Shown: positions 54,301-63,179, counted from the first letter of the stretch. The stretch is DNA of 64,000 bases from Carboxylicivirga linearis (GCF_018271995.1 NZ_JAGUCO010000017.1:1-64000); one strand, 5' to 3'. The notes: generated by a model not told the origin, from the letters alone. A program made the numbers and translations.

Positions 54301-56005
54301 GAGGATCGTGCATTAAAGTATAGATCTTTTCTGTTGTTGTATAAGGAGTAGAATAAATACGCAACGCACTATTATCTGATGTTCTCCAGATGGCTTCTTC
54401 ACGCCAGTCACCTAAAATATCAGCACTTAACGCAGGATTACCTTTGGTCCAGTTATCAGATAAAGTTCCTTCGGCATATAACAACTGATTATTGGCTCCA
54501 TTATTATATTTTGTAATTGTTCCAACACCATGATCATCATACCATGCATGATCTAACATTTCACGTGTTACATCACCATCCCACCAGATAAAAAAGTTCA
54601 TTGATCCGGGAGCTGCTAAATCTGTTATTTCTTTTCCTGTTGAACTTAAGAAAGGAAAGCCTGATGGTCCCCACATTTCCATTCCTGGATAATCAGGTGT
54701 GATATCAGCTGCACCACAGCGTCCCATATCTCTTCCTATATTTTTGTAAAACAGAATCTCGCCGGTACCTGCATCGCGGTAATTACCACCAGCATAATTC
54801 TCCAAACATCCAAAAAATTCCAGCCCTTTTCTATTAGGATTAATATCGGCTAAGTGCTGAGCATCGCCATGTCCCAATCCTGTAGAATACAATCCGGTAC
54901 CATCATTATTAATACACATTGAACCATACATGATTTCATCACAACCATCTCCGTCAACATCACCTTGGGTAAGGTTATGATAACCTTGCTGTGCATAGTC
55001 CGGATTATTATTGGAGTCAAAGTTCCATTTTTTTGTCAGCGCATTATTTTCAAATGAGAAGGCCTCTAAAACAATACGCTCGTATATACCACGGCTAATA
55101 ACAATATCAGGATTAACCCCATCGAGATAGGCAACTGTGAACATACATTTAGTTGAACGGTGACCACCATCATCGCGTCCCCAATCGGTAATATTACCCC
55201 TGGGAATATAATTGGTACGTGCCATTTCCTCTCCTGTTTCACCATTTAAAACAGATAGATAATCGGGTCCTGCGGTCCGATATCCCACACTTGAAATTGA
55301 ATATCTGTAATTGATTACACCATCACCATCAGCATCACCAATATCATTACCAACACCATCAACAAAACCGTCAGACGTTCGCAATGCTACTTCAGCTTTA
55401 CCATCTCCGTCAAAATCGTATACCAAAAAGTTAAATTCAACATTGTTATAAATATTAGGCCCCATATTAACGGCCCAGAGTAAAGTACCATCAAGCTTAT
55501 AAGCCTCTAAATAATGATAATTACTAATGCTTGCATCACCCTTGGCCAATCGCTTTACAATAATTTCATATTGCCCGTCTCCTGTTAAATCACCAACCGA
55601 AGCATCATTCAATTCATAGGTATCAAATCCTCCGTCAATTTCTCTAACAGGCACATCTAAGTATGTTTGCGCCCACACTTCACATGTTTCACTCTCGGTT
55701 TGTTCTTCTCCTTTAATAACCAACTTTAACTCATAGTTTGAGCTAGTTGCTCCAGAAGCATCAAGATAATTAGTGGCTCCATCAATAGGAGTGCTATTTA
55801 TCTTTGCACCATTGCGATACAAATTATAACTAACATCTTTTTGTTCCCATCCAAGTACTCTCCAACTTACTAAGACTCCTCCACTAGTTTTTACGGCTAA
55901 TAAACCGTGATTCAACTTCTCCATTTTCCGCTGGGAAAAACCCTGAGAAGAAAACACAAATAACACTAATAGAATAGTCCAAATCTGGTAAAAATGTCTT
56001 TTCAT
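51395..56005 (-). CDS. PL11 rhamnogalacturonan lyase-like protein with autotransporter-type repeats and T9SS tail
   Basis: 1,536 residues. Signal peptide to GFSQ. A fibronectin-like beta domain (about 25-115) precedes an eight-bladed propeller (about 116-625) of the PL11 YesW/YesX type, rich in calcium loops (VYDFDGDGKAEVALRTSDG, GDVDGDGCDEIMYGS) and ending QPNSYNQPPHPSFFIG. It would cleave rhamnogalacturonan-I by beta-elimination. From about 640 to 1430 come many short beta-helix-like repeats: GNLTIETANTFTGITRVWDG, GMFAILNSNSYTGATIIEGG, GSWTLTNANDYSGSTNVYGG, the autotransporter-associated beta-strand motif. The C-terminus is a T9SS tail (VKLYPNPTSGILNIEQ ... KQKILITE). The repeats may act as a stalk. 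Own terminator downstream. Confidence 0.9.
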   Translation of the reverse strand: MKRHFYQIWTILLVLFVFSSQGFSQRKMEKLNHGLLAVKTSGGVLVSWRVLGWEQKDVSYNLYRNGAKINSTPIDGATNYLDASGATSSNYELKLVIKGEEQTESETCEVWAQTYLDVPVREIDGGFDTYELNDASVGDLTGDGQYEIIVKRLAKGDASISNYHYLEAYKLDGTLLWAVNMGPNIYNNVEFNFLVYDFDGDGKAEVALRTSDGFVDGVGNDIGDADGDGVINYRYSISSVGYRTAGPDYLSVLNGETGEEMARTNYIPRGNITDWGRDDGGHRSTKCMFTVAYLDGVNPDIVISRGIYERIVLEAFSFENNALTKKWNFDSNNNPDYAQQGYHNLTQGDVDGDGCDEIMYGSMCINNDGTGLYSTGLGHGDAQHLADINPNRKGLEFFGCLENYAGGNYRDAGTGEILFYKNIGRDMGRCGAADITPDYPGMEMWGPSGFPFLSSTGKEITDLAAPGSMNFFIWWDGDVTREMLDHAWYDDHGVGTITKYNNGANNQLLYAEGTLSDNWTKGNPALSADILGDWREEAIWRTSDNSALRIYSTPYTTTEKIYTLMHDPQYRAAIAWQPNSYNQPPHPSFFIGHDMDSIPPSPILIPGQLVFTSGVWDLSSASWKKDGSEILFSNGDSLLFDISSSQSLVELAGELVPEDIRVISPNDFTFTGEGFISGETDLTKAGQGNLTIETANTFTGITRVWDGQLTLSGELNGPVYAKRFATVAGSGLFKKGIDVETYGELIVSNAKEDADSIFINQHLSLGDKTTVYMDLSDDIEAVDKLNDIIVVDGDINVNGNVTININRLDGKLTAGTYILAKFTGAFNGSIEDIKIEGLPGLPFELIIESGEIKLEVADTRLPGTVVWKGSVNKTWDLFNTLNWDNQGVQDYFLGEDSVVFDNTAIQRSIEIKGEYAVSDFLCESDNTMILSGSGKIAGDANFTKRGDGMFAILNSNSYTGATIIEGGILRVSSLANGGYNSPIGSSSADASNLVINGGELQYAAFSEVTTDRSITLGENDGTINVNGGSIIVKGSLTGSGRLIKKGSGTLCLETVNNHAGTVIEAGTIQLLEDVANINGLGDTLTLKGGTLAMLDNSYSYTDGCRWHIVVPEGERGTLRLDSRSSLTGKLFGKGTLNLYSPWIRNDLNGDWSNFEGTINVTTDGDGGDFRINNNYGFGKASVHVSSDLYVYNIAGGTMAFGALSGEAGATMSGATYNVGYNNNDAIFRGLFTGSSTINKYGEGSWTLTNANDYSGSTNVYGGTLVVANNGGSATGTSSLMIRNGATLDGSGSVSGTVSVLSGGVRKGSNTLSGSLRVYGNGTLSGEGNLNGNITFYDGSIVAPGNDGVGTLTCQRSVTFHAGSVLYFELDKNGSDNDQFVSGNTLTLAGTLNISELNGAALEAGDSFKLFDASTIEGSFAGISPASPGEGLEWDLSKLNSEGIISVTGTTAIDDLSVSAVKLYPNPTSGILNIEQTDNTIIDRVEIVDLKGEVVYKMKDVGASRIHIDASELSAGLHFVCIYTSKGMSKQKILITE

Positions 56006-56501
56006 AAAAATAATTTTGGCTGTCTTAATGTATCTATCAAAGCATGTGTAAAAAAGGGATTTTAATGCTAATAAATGATACTAAAAAGTTAACCCCCAAA
56101 TATAGAGTCTTCCACTTAACTCTCCTTATTAGAAATTGAGGTATTAATTACATTTTTTCAACTTTTTTAATGTTTAAAAAGTAGCAGTAGCACTTTTAAG
56201 ATGAGTACAATTATACATATGGGAGTTAAACACAATTCACACCAACACTCCAACACTCCCCCTATCACCTCTATTTCATAACATTATAACACACCACCTC
56301 AAACAATATCGGTGATACAAAACATGGAAAATAATCCGTAAACCCAATACTAATAACAGATCTTTAAGTCCCATTTGAATCCTAATTTTTCCTAATTACT
56401 CTAACTATACTTCTAACTTTATTATAAATAATAAGCAGTATTATATTCTTTCTTTTCTTATTTTCTGAATACATTTGTAAGAAACCTCAATATATAATTC
56501 A
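56006..56501. other. Divergent intergenic region
   Basis: About 496 bases between the PL11 gene (minus) and hflK (plus). It contains C-rich, T-poor text at 56230-56300 with repeated ACACTCCAACACTCC-like words, no coding frame of note, and the probable hflK promoter at its end. Confidence 0.45.
56470..56477 (+). promoter_or_regulatory. Putative -7 box of hflKC
   Basis: TACATTTG fits TAnnTTTG and lies 25 bases before the hflK ATG. No -33 box is seen. Confidence 0.4.
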
Positions 56502-57500
56502 ATGAGTTCAAATCAATTTTCTAATCTTAATTCTTCCAACCCCTGGCTGGAAAAATTATTCAAAAACATCAAAGCCGTTATTGCAATAGCTTTCATTGCC
56601 ATTGTGCTAACGACAGCTTTCTTTCAGGTTGGTCCTGAAGAAGTTGGTGTAATTGTTCGTTTTGGCAAATACCAACGAACTGTAGACCCCGGACTTAATT
56701 ATAAAATTCCGTTTATGGAAACGGTTTATAAGGTACCTATCGAACGTCAGCAGAAACTGGAGTTTGGATTTAGAACCACTAAACCCGGTGTTAGAACTGA
56801 GTATACCCGCCGAGGCACCATGGACGAATCGCTGATGTTAACAGGTGATCTCAACCTTGCTGATGTGGAATGGGTAGTGCAATATAGAATTGACAACGCT
56901 TACAATTACCTATTTAAAGTTCGCAACCCCGAAATCACACTGCGTGATATCTCAGAGGCTGCCATGCGCCAAATTGTTGGTGACAGAACAGTTAATGAAG
57001 TACTAACCGTTGGTCGTACCGAGATAAGTAGCAAGCTGCAAGAGCTGATGCAACAAGTTTGTAGAGAATATTCTCTTGGTGTAAAGATAGAGCAGGTTGT
57101 ACTGCAAGATGTAAATCCACCAGAGCCAGTGAAAGCAGCCTTTAATGCGGTTAACGAAGCGCAGCAGGAGAAAGAAACACTTATTAATCAAGCCAAAGCA
57201 GAATACAACAAGGTAATTCCAAAAGCCGCGGGACAAGCCAAAGAAACGATTCAAATGGCCGAAGGATATGCTTCGGAGAGGGTTAATAATGCAAAAGGTG
57301 ATGTGGCTCGTTTTAATGCTTTGTATAAAGAGTACGTTAAAGCGCCTGAGGTGACTAAAAAACGTATCTACCTTGAAACAATGGAAGATGTTATTCCTCG
57401 TTTAGGAGAAAAAATTATAACTGACCAAAAAGGAAACAATGTTTTACCATTGCTACAAATGCAACTAACACAACAAAACAAATCAACCAATGGACAATAA
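56502..57500 (+). CDS. hflK: FtsH protease modulator HflK
   Basis: 332 residues. One N-terminal membrane helix (AVIAIAFIAIVLTTAFF), then an SPFH/prohibitin domain (VGPEEVGVIVRFGKYQRTVD, PGLNYKIPFMETVYKVPIER) and a coiled coil rich in Ala, Glu and Lys (NAVNEAQQEKETLINQAKAE). With HflC it forms a ring complex around FtsH in the inner membrane and limits degradation of membrane proteins. Its stop overlaps the start of hflC by 11 bases, indicating coupled translation. Confidence 0.94.
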   Translation: MSSNQFSNLNSSNPWLEKLFKNIKAVIAIAFIAIVLTTAFFQVGPEEVGVIVRFGKYQRTVDPGLNYKIPFMETVYKVPIERQQKLEFGFRTTKPGVRTEYTRRGTMDESLMLTGDLNLADVEWVVQYRIDNAYNYLFKVRNPEITLRDISEAAMRQIVGDRTVNEVLTVGRTEISSKLQELMQQVCREYSLGVKIEQVVLQDVNPPEPVKAAFNAVNEAQQEKETLINQAKAEYNKVIPKAAGQAKETIQMAEGYASERVNNAKGDVARFNALYKEYVKAPEVTKKRIYLETMEDVIPRLGEKIITDQKGNNVLPLLQMQLTQQNKSTNGQ

Positions 57501-58434
57501 AAAATTCATCATATTGATCGTATTAGGGGCGGTTGTAGTTTTTCTTCTATCAACGGCCACTTACGTAGTTAATGAAGCCGAACAGGTGGTAGTTACTCAA
57601 TTTGGTAAGCCCGTTGGGCAACCAATAGTTACCCCCGGAATTAAATTTAAAATACCATTTATTCAAACAACACATTTCTTTGATAAGAGGTATTTAGAAT
57701 GGGATGGTGATCCTAACCAGGTTCCAACAAAAGACAAGAAGTTTATTTTTGTTGATACTTATGCCCGCTGGCAAATTATTGATCCTCTTCAGTTTTTTAA
57801 ACGATTAACTAACGAAAGAGGTGCCATCTCTCGTATTGACGATATATTAGATGGTGAAACCCGTAACTACATTGCCAAACACAATATTGAAGAGGCTGTT
57901 CGATCAACCAATCGCACACCTGTATCTTCTGGTGTTATTGGCGAATTAATTGGCGATAGCTTAACTACCATTAAGGTGGGTAGAGATCAAATACAGGAAA
58001 TGATTCAGACTTCAGCCAATGAACAAGCTAAAGACCTTGGTATTGAAATTCTGGATTTCCGTTTTAAGCGAATTAACTACGTTGAGGAAGTACAAACTCA
58101 GGTTTACGAAAGAATGAAAAGTGAGCGTAATCGTATTGCCGATAAATTCAAATCAGAAGGTCAGGGAGAAGCCTCCAACATAAACGGTGAGAAAGAACGT
58201 GAACTGCGTCGTATTGTTTCTGAAGCCTACAAAACAGCCGAAGAGATTAAAGGTAGAGCCGATGGAGAAGCCGCTCGCATTTATGCAGAGGCTTACGACA
58301 AAACAGCTTCATCAAGAGAATTATACGGTTTTATGAAATCTATGGAAGCCTACCAAAAAACATTTGATAGCAAAACACACATTATTCTATCAACCGACAG
58401 TGAGTTCTTTAAGTATTTAAAGTCGATGCGATAG
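57490..58434 (+). CDS. hflC: FtsH protease modulator HflC
   Basis: 314 residues. N-terminal helix (FIILIVLGAVVVFLLSTATY), SPFH domain (VNEAEQVVVTQFGKPVGQPI, TPGIKFKIPFIQTTHFFDKR) and the helical part with RMKSERNRIADKFKSEGQGE. Partner of HflK, encoded with an overlapping start. Followed by a terminator. Confidence 0.94.
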   Translation: MDNKKFIILIVLGAVVVFLLSTATYVVNEAEQVVVTQFGKPVGQPIVTPGIKFKIPFIQTTHFFDKRYLEWDGDPNQVPTKDKKFIFVDTYARWQIIDPLQFFKRLTNERGAISRIDDILDGETRNYIAKHNIEEAVRSTNRTPVSSGVIGELIGDSLTTIKVGRDQIQEMIQTSANEQAKDLGIEILDFRFKRINYVEEVQTQVYERMKSERNRIADKFKSEGQGEASNINGEKERELRRIVSEAYKTAEEIKGRADGEAARIYAEAYDKTASSRELYGFMKSMEAYQKTFDSKTHIILSTDSEFFKYLKSMR

Positions 58435-58457
58435 GTATTAATAACATAAAACGTAAG

Positions 58458-58486
58458 AAAAGCAGAATCAGTTTGGTTCTGCTTTT
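58458..58486 (+). terminator. Terminator of hflKC
   Basis: Perfect 10-bp stem AAAAGCAGAA / TTCTGCTTTT, loop of nine bases, followed by more T. 23 bases after the hflC stop. Confidence 0.92.
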
Positions 58487-58918
58487 TTAATTTATTTTTT
58501 ATTCCGGATCACTTTAAAAGGTTGAGGAGAATCTGAAAGTTGATGTTAAACTCTATTTATATTCGAATAACTTAAGAACCAGAATCACTCCACTCGAAAC
58601 ATAGTTTCGAACTTCGGATTGTTAGTGATAGTTGCGAACATGGCGGAATGGTGGCGTCGAGGAACGAGAAGTTGTACCTGAAGCCATAAGTTCGTCAACG
58701 TTGCGCAGCAATCGCCTCAATCCGAAAGATTTTTGATTCTCTGGCTGACGACAGGCAGGTTTTTCTAAAAAAGGAATAATAGAATTCTTCGCTCAAGCCG
58801 CGGGGCTCTTACTTTTTTCAGCAGTCAAAAAAGTAAGCAAAAAGTCCGCCGACAACAGCACTCACTTACCCACTTGAGCAACGCTTCGGGAAAAATTTAA
58901 AGATTTACAGTATGTATC
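58487..58918. other. Intergenic stretch with extragenic hairpin
   Basis: About 430 bases between convergent hflC and the antiporter gene. No gene is seen. It is GC-richer than the flanks at 58610-58880 and contains a perfect 11-bp inverted repeat, CTTACTTTTTT (58808-58818) with AAAAAAGTAAG (58827-58837). From memory this word pair recurs between genes in many Bacteroidota; not checked. Confidence 0.5.
58808..58837. repeat. 11-bp inverted repeat (extragenic hairpin)
   Basis: CTTACTTTTTT and AAAAAAGTAAG are exact complements with an eight-base loop, CAGCAGTC, followed by CAAAAAGTCCGCC. It is 80-110 bases beyond the antiporter stop and is too far, with the wrong tail, for a simple terminator. 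Confidence 0.65.
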
Positions 58919-60262
58919 TCAAATTTTTCTATCCTCCTCTTTTGCTAGTGGGTCCCAAGCTGCGTTGTTGAGGTCGGAGTGACGAGATAACAATATAGTC
59001 GCCAACACCGACACTCCCATCAAATAAGGATAAAACAAATACTGCATTATTTCAAAAGGAGTTACCGTCATCGAAGCCAAACCAACGGCTGCCAGTATCT
59101 GGGCTCCATAAGGCAGAGCACCTTGCACAAAGCACGACGCTGTATCCATTAAACTGGCCGAACGCTTGGGTTCAATCGTAAATTTGGTAGCAATATTTTT
59201 AACAATTGGGCCACCCATTAGAATTGCAATGGTATTGTTTGCTGTAAAAACATTTACAATGGAAGTAACGGCAACAATAGTTATTTCAGCCCCTCGCTTC
59301 CCTTTGGCTCTTTTTTCAATAGTATGAAGTAAATAGTCTATACCACCGTTTGCCTTTACAATCTCAACCAATCCGCCGACCAAGAGCGATATAACTACAA
59401 TCTCAGCCATCCCCAACATTCCATTACTGGTAGCTGACATTATTTGCCATCCATCCATTACCGCATCATTAACAGGCAATACTAAACCTACAATTGCCGA
59501 CAAAATAGTTCCGCCCAGCAACACTACAAAAACATTCACACCTGCTAAAGCAAATACTAAAACTGCCAAATAAGGAATGATACGAAGCCAATCTCCTGAC
59601 AGCAATTCCACATCTTGCTGATCACCCGATCCACCCAACAATAAATAAAGAATTATTGAAATAACTGCCGCCGGCAAAACCAGCTTAATATTCATATTAA
59701 ACTTATCGCGCATAGAACTGCCTTGTGTTCTTGCTGCTGCAATAGTAGTATCTGATATCATCGATAAATTATCGCCAAACATAGCACCACCAATTACCGC
59801 TCCCAATGCCAGTGCAGACGAAAACTGTGCTGTTTCGGCCAGCTCTAAAGCAACCGGCGAGAGCGCTACTACAGTTCCTACCGAAGTACCCACCGACAAA
59901 GCAATAAAACTGCCAATCACAAATAATCCAACCAACAGTACCTCACCCGGCAGAATACTTAAACCTATCCGCACAGTAGCATCAACAGCACCCACTTCGC
60001 GGGCCAATCCGGCAAAACCACCTGCCATCAAAAAAATCAGACACATCATCATTATTCCTGAGTGTCCCATTCCCTTGGTGAAAAGCTCCATTTTTTTCGA
60101 AATGGTTTTACCGGGTGCCATAGCCACAGCAACAATGGCTGCCACAAAAAACGAAATTAAAATAGGCATTCGATAGAAATCGCCTCCAATAATTCCGGGT
60201 ACCAAATAAATAACAAGAAATATACCGACCGGCAACAAGGCCTTTAAACCATTCATCTTCAT
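58919..60262 (-). CDS. Na+/H+ antiporter of the NhaC type
   Basis: 447 residues with about eleven membrane helices. Motifs: VGTSVGTVVALSPVALELAE, GGAMFGDNLSMISDTTIAAA, and FTANNTIAILMGGPIVKNIA, characteristic of NhaC antiporters. It exchanges sodium for protons at the inner membrane, which suits a marine setting. ATG 60262 is chosen (60256 is the next ATG); the longer frame begins at a TTG, 60283. Upstream, 124 bases away, lies a 21-bp tandem repeat that may separate it from the tRNA operon. Confidence 0.9.
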   Translation of the reverse strand: MKMNGLKALLPVGIFLVIYLVPGIIGGDFYRMPILISFFVAAIVAVAMAPGKTISKKMELFTKGMGHSGIMMMCLIFLMAGGFAGLAREVGAVDATVRIGLSILPGEVLLVGLFVIGSFIALSVGTSVGTVVALSPVALELAETAQFSSALALGAVIGGAMFGDNLSMISDTTIAAARTQGSSMRDKFNMNIKLVLPAAVISIILYLLLGGSGDQQDVELLSGDWLRIIPYLAVLVFALAGVNVFVVLLGGTILSAIVGLVLPVNDAVMDGWQIMSATSNGMLGMAEIVVISLLVGGLVEIVKANGGIDYLLHTIEKRAKGKRGAEITIVAVTSIVNVFTANNTIAILMGGPIVKNIATKFTIEPKRSASLMDTASCFVQGALPYGAQILAAVGLASMTVTPFEIMQYLFYPYLMGVSVLATILLSRHSDLNNAAWDPLAKEEDRKI

Positions 60263-60385
60263 GCTAAAAACTTTAAGTCGCAAAAAAACAAAAAATTAAA
60301 GAGAACAGCTAAACTCAAACAACTCACTTAGTTTTTTTTAGCGTTTTTTAGACTTATACCTGCTTTCGACATTATTAACAATAAT

Positions 60386-60606
60386 ATTGCTTTACCCAAA
60401 GTACTCATTGCTTTACTGTAAGTGCTTAATTTGCCATCCCTAGATAGCAATGCTTTAATCTAAGTGCTTAAATTGTAATCTAGAGATGACATTGCTTTAC
60501 CTAAAGTACTCAATGCTTTACTCTAAATGCTTAATTTGTAATCCCGAGATAGCAATGTTTTCATCTAAGAGCTTAAATTGCAATCCAGAGATGACAATGC
60601 TTGTAA
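60386..60606. repeat. 21-bp tandem repeat arranged as a 105-bp higher-order repeat
   Basis: Two 105-base copies begin at 60386 and 60491 and a partial third at 60596, spacing exact. Each copy divides into five blocks of exactly 21 bases, beginning ATTGCTTTACC, ATTGCTTTACT, AATTTGCCATC, AATGCTTTAAT, AAATTGTAATC. The two copies differ at 12 of 105 positions by hand count. Stop codons interrupt most frames, so it is unlikely to code. It lies between nhaC (5' side) and the tRNA genes. Confidence 0.9.
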
Positions 60607-60702
60607 TTCGTCCTAAAGAATTGTTGATAGATATTAATTAACCTGATAACAGAAGAATATAAAGGAAACAAAAAAGGGCAGGAAATAATCCTACCCTTCG
60701 TG

Positions 60703-60774
60703 AGCCAATGACGAGAATTGAACTCGTGACCTCTTCCTTACCAAGGAAGCGCTCTACCCCTGAGCTACATCGGC
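60703..60774 (-). tRNA. tRNA-Thr (anticodon GGT)
   Basis: On the minus strand the gene reads GCCGATG...CATTGGC for the acceptor stem (one G-T pair), AGCTCAGGGG D arm, anticodon stem CTTCC/GGAAG around TTGGTAA, and a T arm with GTTCAAT. The middle of the loop is GGT, decoding ACC/ACU. CCA is not encoded. It follows tRNA-Gly by eight bases, one transcript. Confidence 0.93.
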
Positions 60775-60782
60775 AAAATGTG

Positions 60783-60855
<73 letters not shown>

Positions 60856-61052
60856 AATAAACACTGTTTCTTTTAACAGCGGTGCAAAAGTAGAACTTTT
60901 TTAATTTTCCGCAAATACTTTTTATTTTTTTTCATCCTATATAGCGCTTCATATGTTGTATTCCCACACAAAACTCATTTGATTCTAATGCATTAATCGG
61001 TTAACTTTAATAAAAGATTTTAACGCTTAAGTTTATTTTAATCCGTTCAATT

Positions 61053-61709
61053 ATGATTATTAACAAGCCTACTATTATTTTATTTATTAGCATCAGCTTG
61101 TTTTCCTCCATAGTTGCTCAAGAAAAAAGAAGTTGGTCATTTGAGTTTTTACCCGGTATTGCTGTTGTACCACCTATGCCGCTTAAAATAGAACAAGATG
61201 GTTTTAACGACCTTACAATAACAGCTCATTACAAAACCGAGTCATTACGATTACCTATTTACTATTCCTATCGTTTAGGAAGCTACAAGAATAACAAAGG
61301 CTGGAGTCTTGAAATGAATCATCTTAAAATATTTCTAAAAAACACCAACGATGAGATTCAACAAATAAGTGTTTCTCACGGATATAATCAGGTATTTCTT
61401 AATCATCATATACTAAAAGAAAAATATACCTGGATAATGGGTGCAGGTGCCGTTATCGGACATCCTGAAAGCACCATTCGAAATCAAACATATACAGAGA
61501 AAGGAGGACTTTTTAATGATGGTTACTACCTTGCCGGAATAACCCTACAGGGAGCCATTTACTACCCACTCATTAACACTAAGCATTTTTGTTTACCTCT
61601 GGAAGCAAAGGTAAGTGCAGGATATGGAACCGTTCCTATTGTAGATGGTATGGCTCACATACCGGTTATTGCCTTTCACTTGTTAATGGGCCCATGCTTT
61701 AAATGGTGA
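61053..61709 (+). CDS. Hypothetical secreted protein, outer-membrane beta-barrel-like
   Basis: 218 residues with a signal peptide (IILFISISLFSSIVAQ). The mature part alternates polar and hydrophobic residues in short strands (SLRLPIYYSYRLGSYKNNKG, YTWIMGAGAVIGHPES, YYLAGITLQGAIYYPL) and ends in an aromatic Trp, features of small outer-membrane barrels. No family recognised. It diverges from the tRNA operon and precedes serB by 100 bases; no functional link is evident. Confidence 0.75.
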   Translation: MIINKPTIILFISISLFSSIVAQEKRSWSFEFLPGIAVVPPMPLKIEQDGFNDLTITAHYKTESLRLPIYYSYRLGSYKNNKGWSLEMNHLKIFLKNTNDEIQQISVSHGYNQVFLNHHILKEKYTWIMGAGAVIGHPESTIRNQTYTEKGGLFNDGYYLAGITLQGAIYYPLINTKHFCLPLEAKVSAGYGTVPIVDGMAHIPVIAFHLLMGPCFKW

Positions 61710-61780
61710 CGAATTATTAAAGAAAGTAAAAACTATATTAAAGTTTAAAGTTACATCTACGGTTTTTTATTGCGATTTAT

Positions 61781-61788
61781 TACTTTTG
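61781..61788 (+). promoter_or_regulatory. Putative -7 box of serB
   Basis: TACTTTTG fits TAnnTTTG and ends 21 bases before the serB ATG. No -33 box seen at the expected spacing. Confidence 0.45.
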
Positions 61789-61809
61789 CATCACTAACAA
61801 AACATTATC

Positions 61810-63033
61810 ATGAATAAGAATAAGGAGATAATTCTTTTAAATATATCGGGAGAAGACAAACCGGGATTAACGGCTGCATTAACTAATATTCTATCTAATT
61901 ACGATGTTAATATTCTGGATATTGGTCAGGCTGTTATACACGAAGATTTAGGTTTAGGTATTTTATTTGAAGTGCCCGCCACTAACGAATCCTCTCCTAT
62001 TTTAAAAGATCTTCTTTTTAAATCATACGAGCTGGGTGTGAATATCAAATTCACTCCTATTACCGAAAAGAAATACAACGAGTGGGTAGGTCACCAAGGG
62101 AAAGAACGCTTTATTATTACATTATTATCCCGTAAGCTGCAAGCTTCTCAGCTTTCGAAAGTAACCGATGTAATATCTACTCAAGGATTAAATATTGATT
62201 ATATCACGCGTTTGAGTGGTCGTGTCATGTTAAACGATGATCAAAAAAATTCCAAATCAGTTGTGGAATTTTCGGTACGCGGAACACCAAAGAACTCTGA
62301 AGGTATGAAGCAGGAATTTATGTCAATATCAAAAGAATTTGGCATAGATATCGCTTTCCAGGCCGACAACATATTCCGCCGTAACCGCCGATTGGTTTGT
62401 TTTGATATGGACTCAACACTTATTCAAACAGAAGTTATTGACGAGTTAGCCATTAAAGCCGGTGTAGGTGATAAGGTAATTGCCATTACCGAAGCTGCCA
62501 TGCGCGGCGAGATCGACTTTAATGAAAGTTTTAAGCAACGGGTGGCTCTTTTAAAAGGATTGGATGAATCGGTAATGAAAGAAATTGCCGAAAATCTGCC
62601 TATTACCGAAGGAGCTGAGCGTTTATTTAAAACACTTAAGAAATACGGTTACCGAACAGCCATTTTATCGGGTGGATTCAACTATTTTGGTAATTATCTA
62701 AAAAGCAAACTGGATATCGACTACGTTTTTGCCAACGAACTGGAAATACTAGATGGTAAGTTAACAGGTCGTCATACAGGCGAAATTGTGAATGGTGAGA
62801 AAAAAGCAGAACTTCTTAAACTTCTTGCTTTCAAAGAAGATATCCACCTCGATCAGGTGATTGCTGTGGGTGATGGATCAAACGATTTACCAATGTTGAA
62901 ACAAGCTGGTTTAGGTATTGCTTTTCATGCTAAGCCTAAAGTAAAAGCATCGGCTAAAAACCATATATCAACCATTGGACTGGATGCGATTTTGTATTTA
63001 TTAGGCTTCAGAGACAGAGAAATAAATATCTAA
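61810..63033 (+). CDS. serB: Phosphoserine phosphatase with two ACT-type domains
   Basis: 407 residues. Final step of serine synthesis, in the cytoplasm. Two N-terminal ACT-like regulatory domains (about 5-85, LNISGEDKPGLTAALTNILS, and 95-180) precede the HAD phosphatase domain: nucleophile Asp199 and Asp201 in FDMDSTLIQTEVIDELA, TAILSGGFNYFG, and VGDGSNDLPMLKQAGLGIAF. The ACT domains suggest feedback by serine (family knowledge). Longer than the enteric SerB, as usual in this group. Confidence 0.95.
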   Translation: MNKNKEIILLNISGEDKPGLTAALTNILSNYDVNILDIGQAVIHEDLGLGILFEVPATNESSPILKDLLFKSYELGVNIKFTPITEKKYNEWVGHQGKERFIITLLSRKLQASQLSKVTDVISTQGLNIDYITRLSGRVMLNDDQKNSKSVVEFSVRGTPKNSEGMKQEFMSISKEFGIDIAFQADNIFRRNRRLVCFDMDSTLIQTEVIDELAIKAGVGDKVIAITEAAMRGEIDFNESFKQRVALLKGLDESVMKEIAENLPITEGAERLFKTLKKYGYRTAILSGGFNYFGNYLKSKLDIDYVFANELEILDGKLTGRHTGEIVNGEKKAELLKLLAFKEDIHLDQVIAVGDGSNDLPMLKQAGLGIAFHAKPKVKASAKNHISTIGLDAILYLLGFRDREINI

Positions 63034-63179
63034 TCTCTGATAGAAAACTCCAGTTTTTCAGCATTGCAAGCCGTAAATACGAAGCTTTCTTTGACAGAGA
63101 TTGTGTTTTATTACAAACACCTTCCAAACATATCAACACCATTTAACAATTGATGACTACTTTATAAGTCAGATATTAC

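Noticed and set aside
60386-60606. Possible CRISPR array
   Set aside because: Blocks are contiguous, with no unique spacers and no cas genes; it is a plain tandem repeat.
60387-60630. Possible heptad-repeat protein in the 21-bp array
   Set aside because: One plus frame has only two stops in the first 105-base unit and is open through the second unit, but it has no start with context and Cys-rich, unlikely content.
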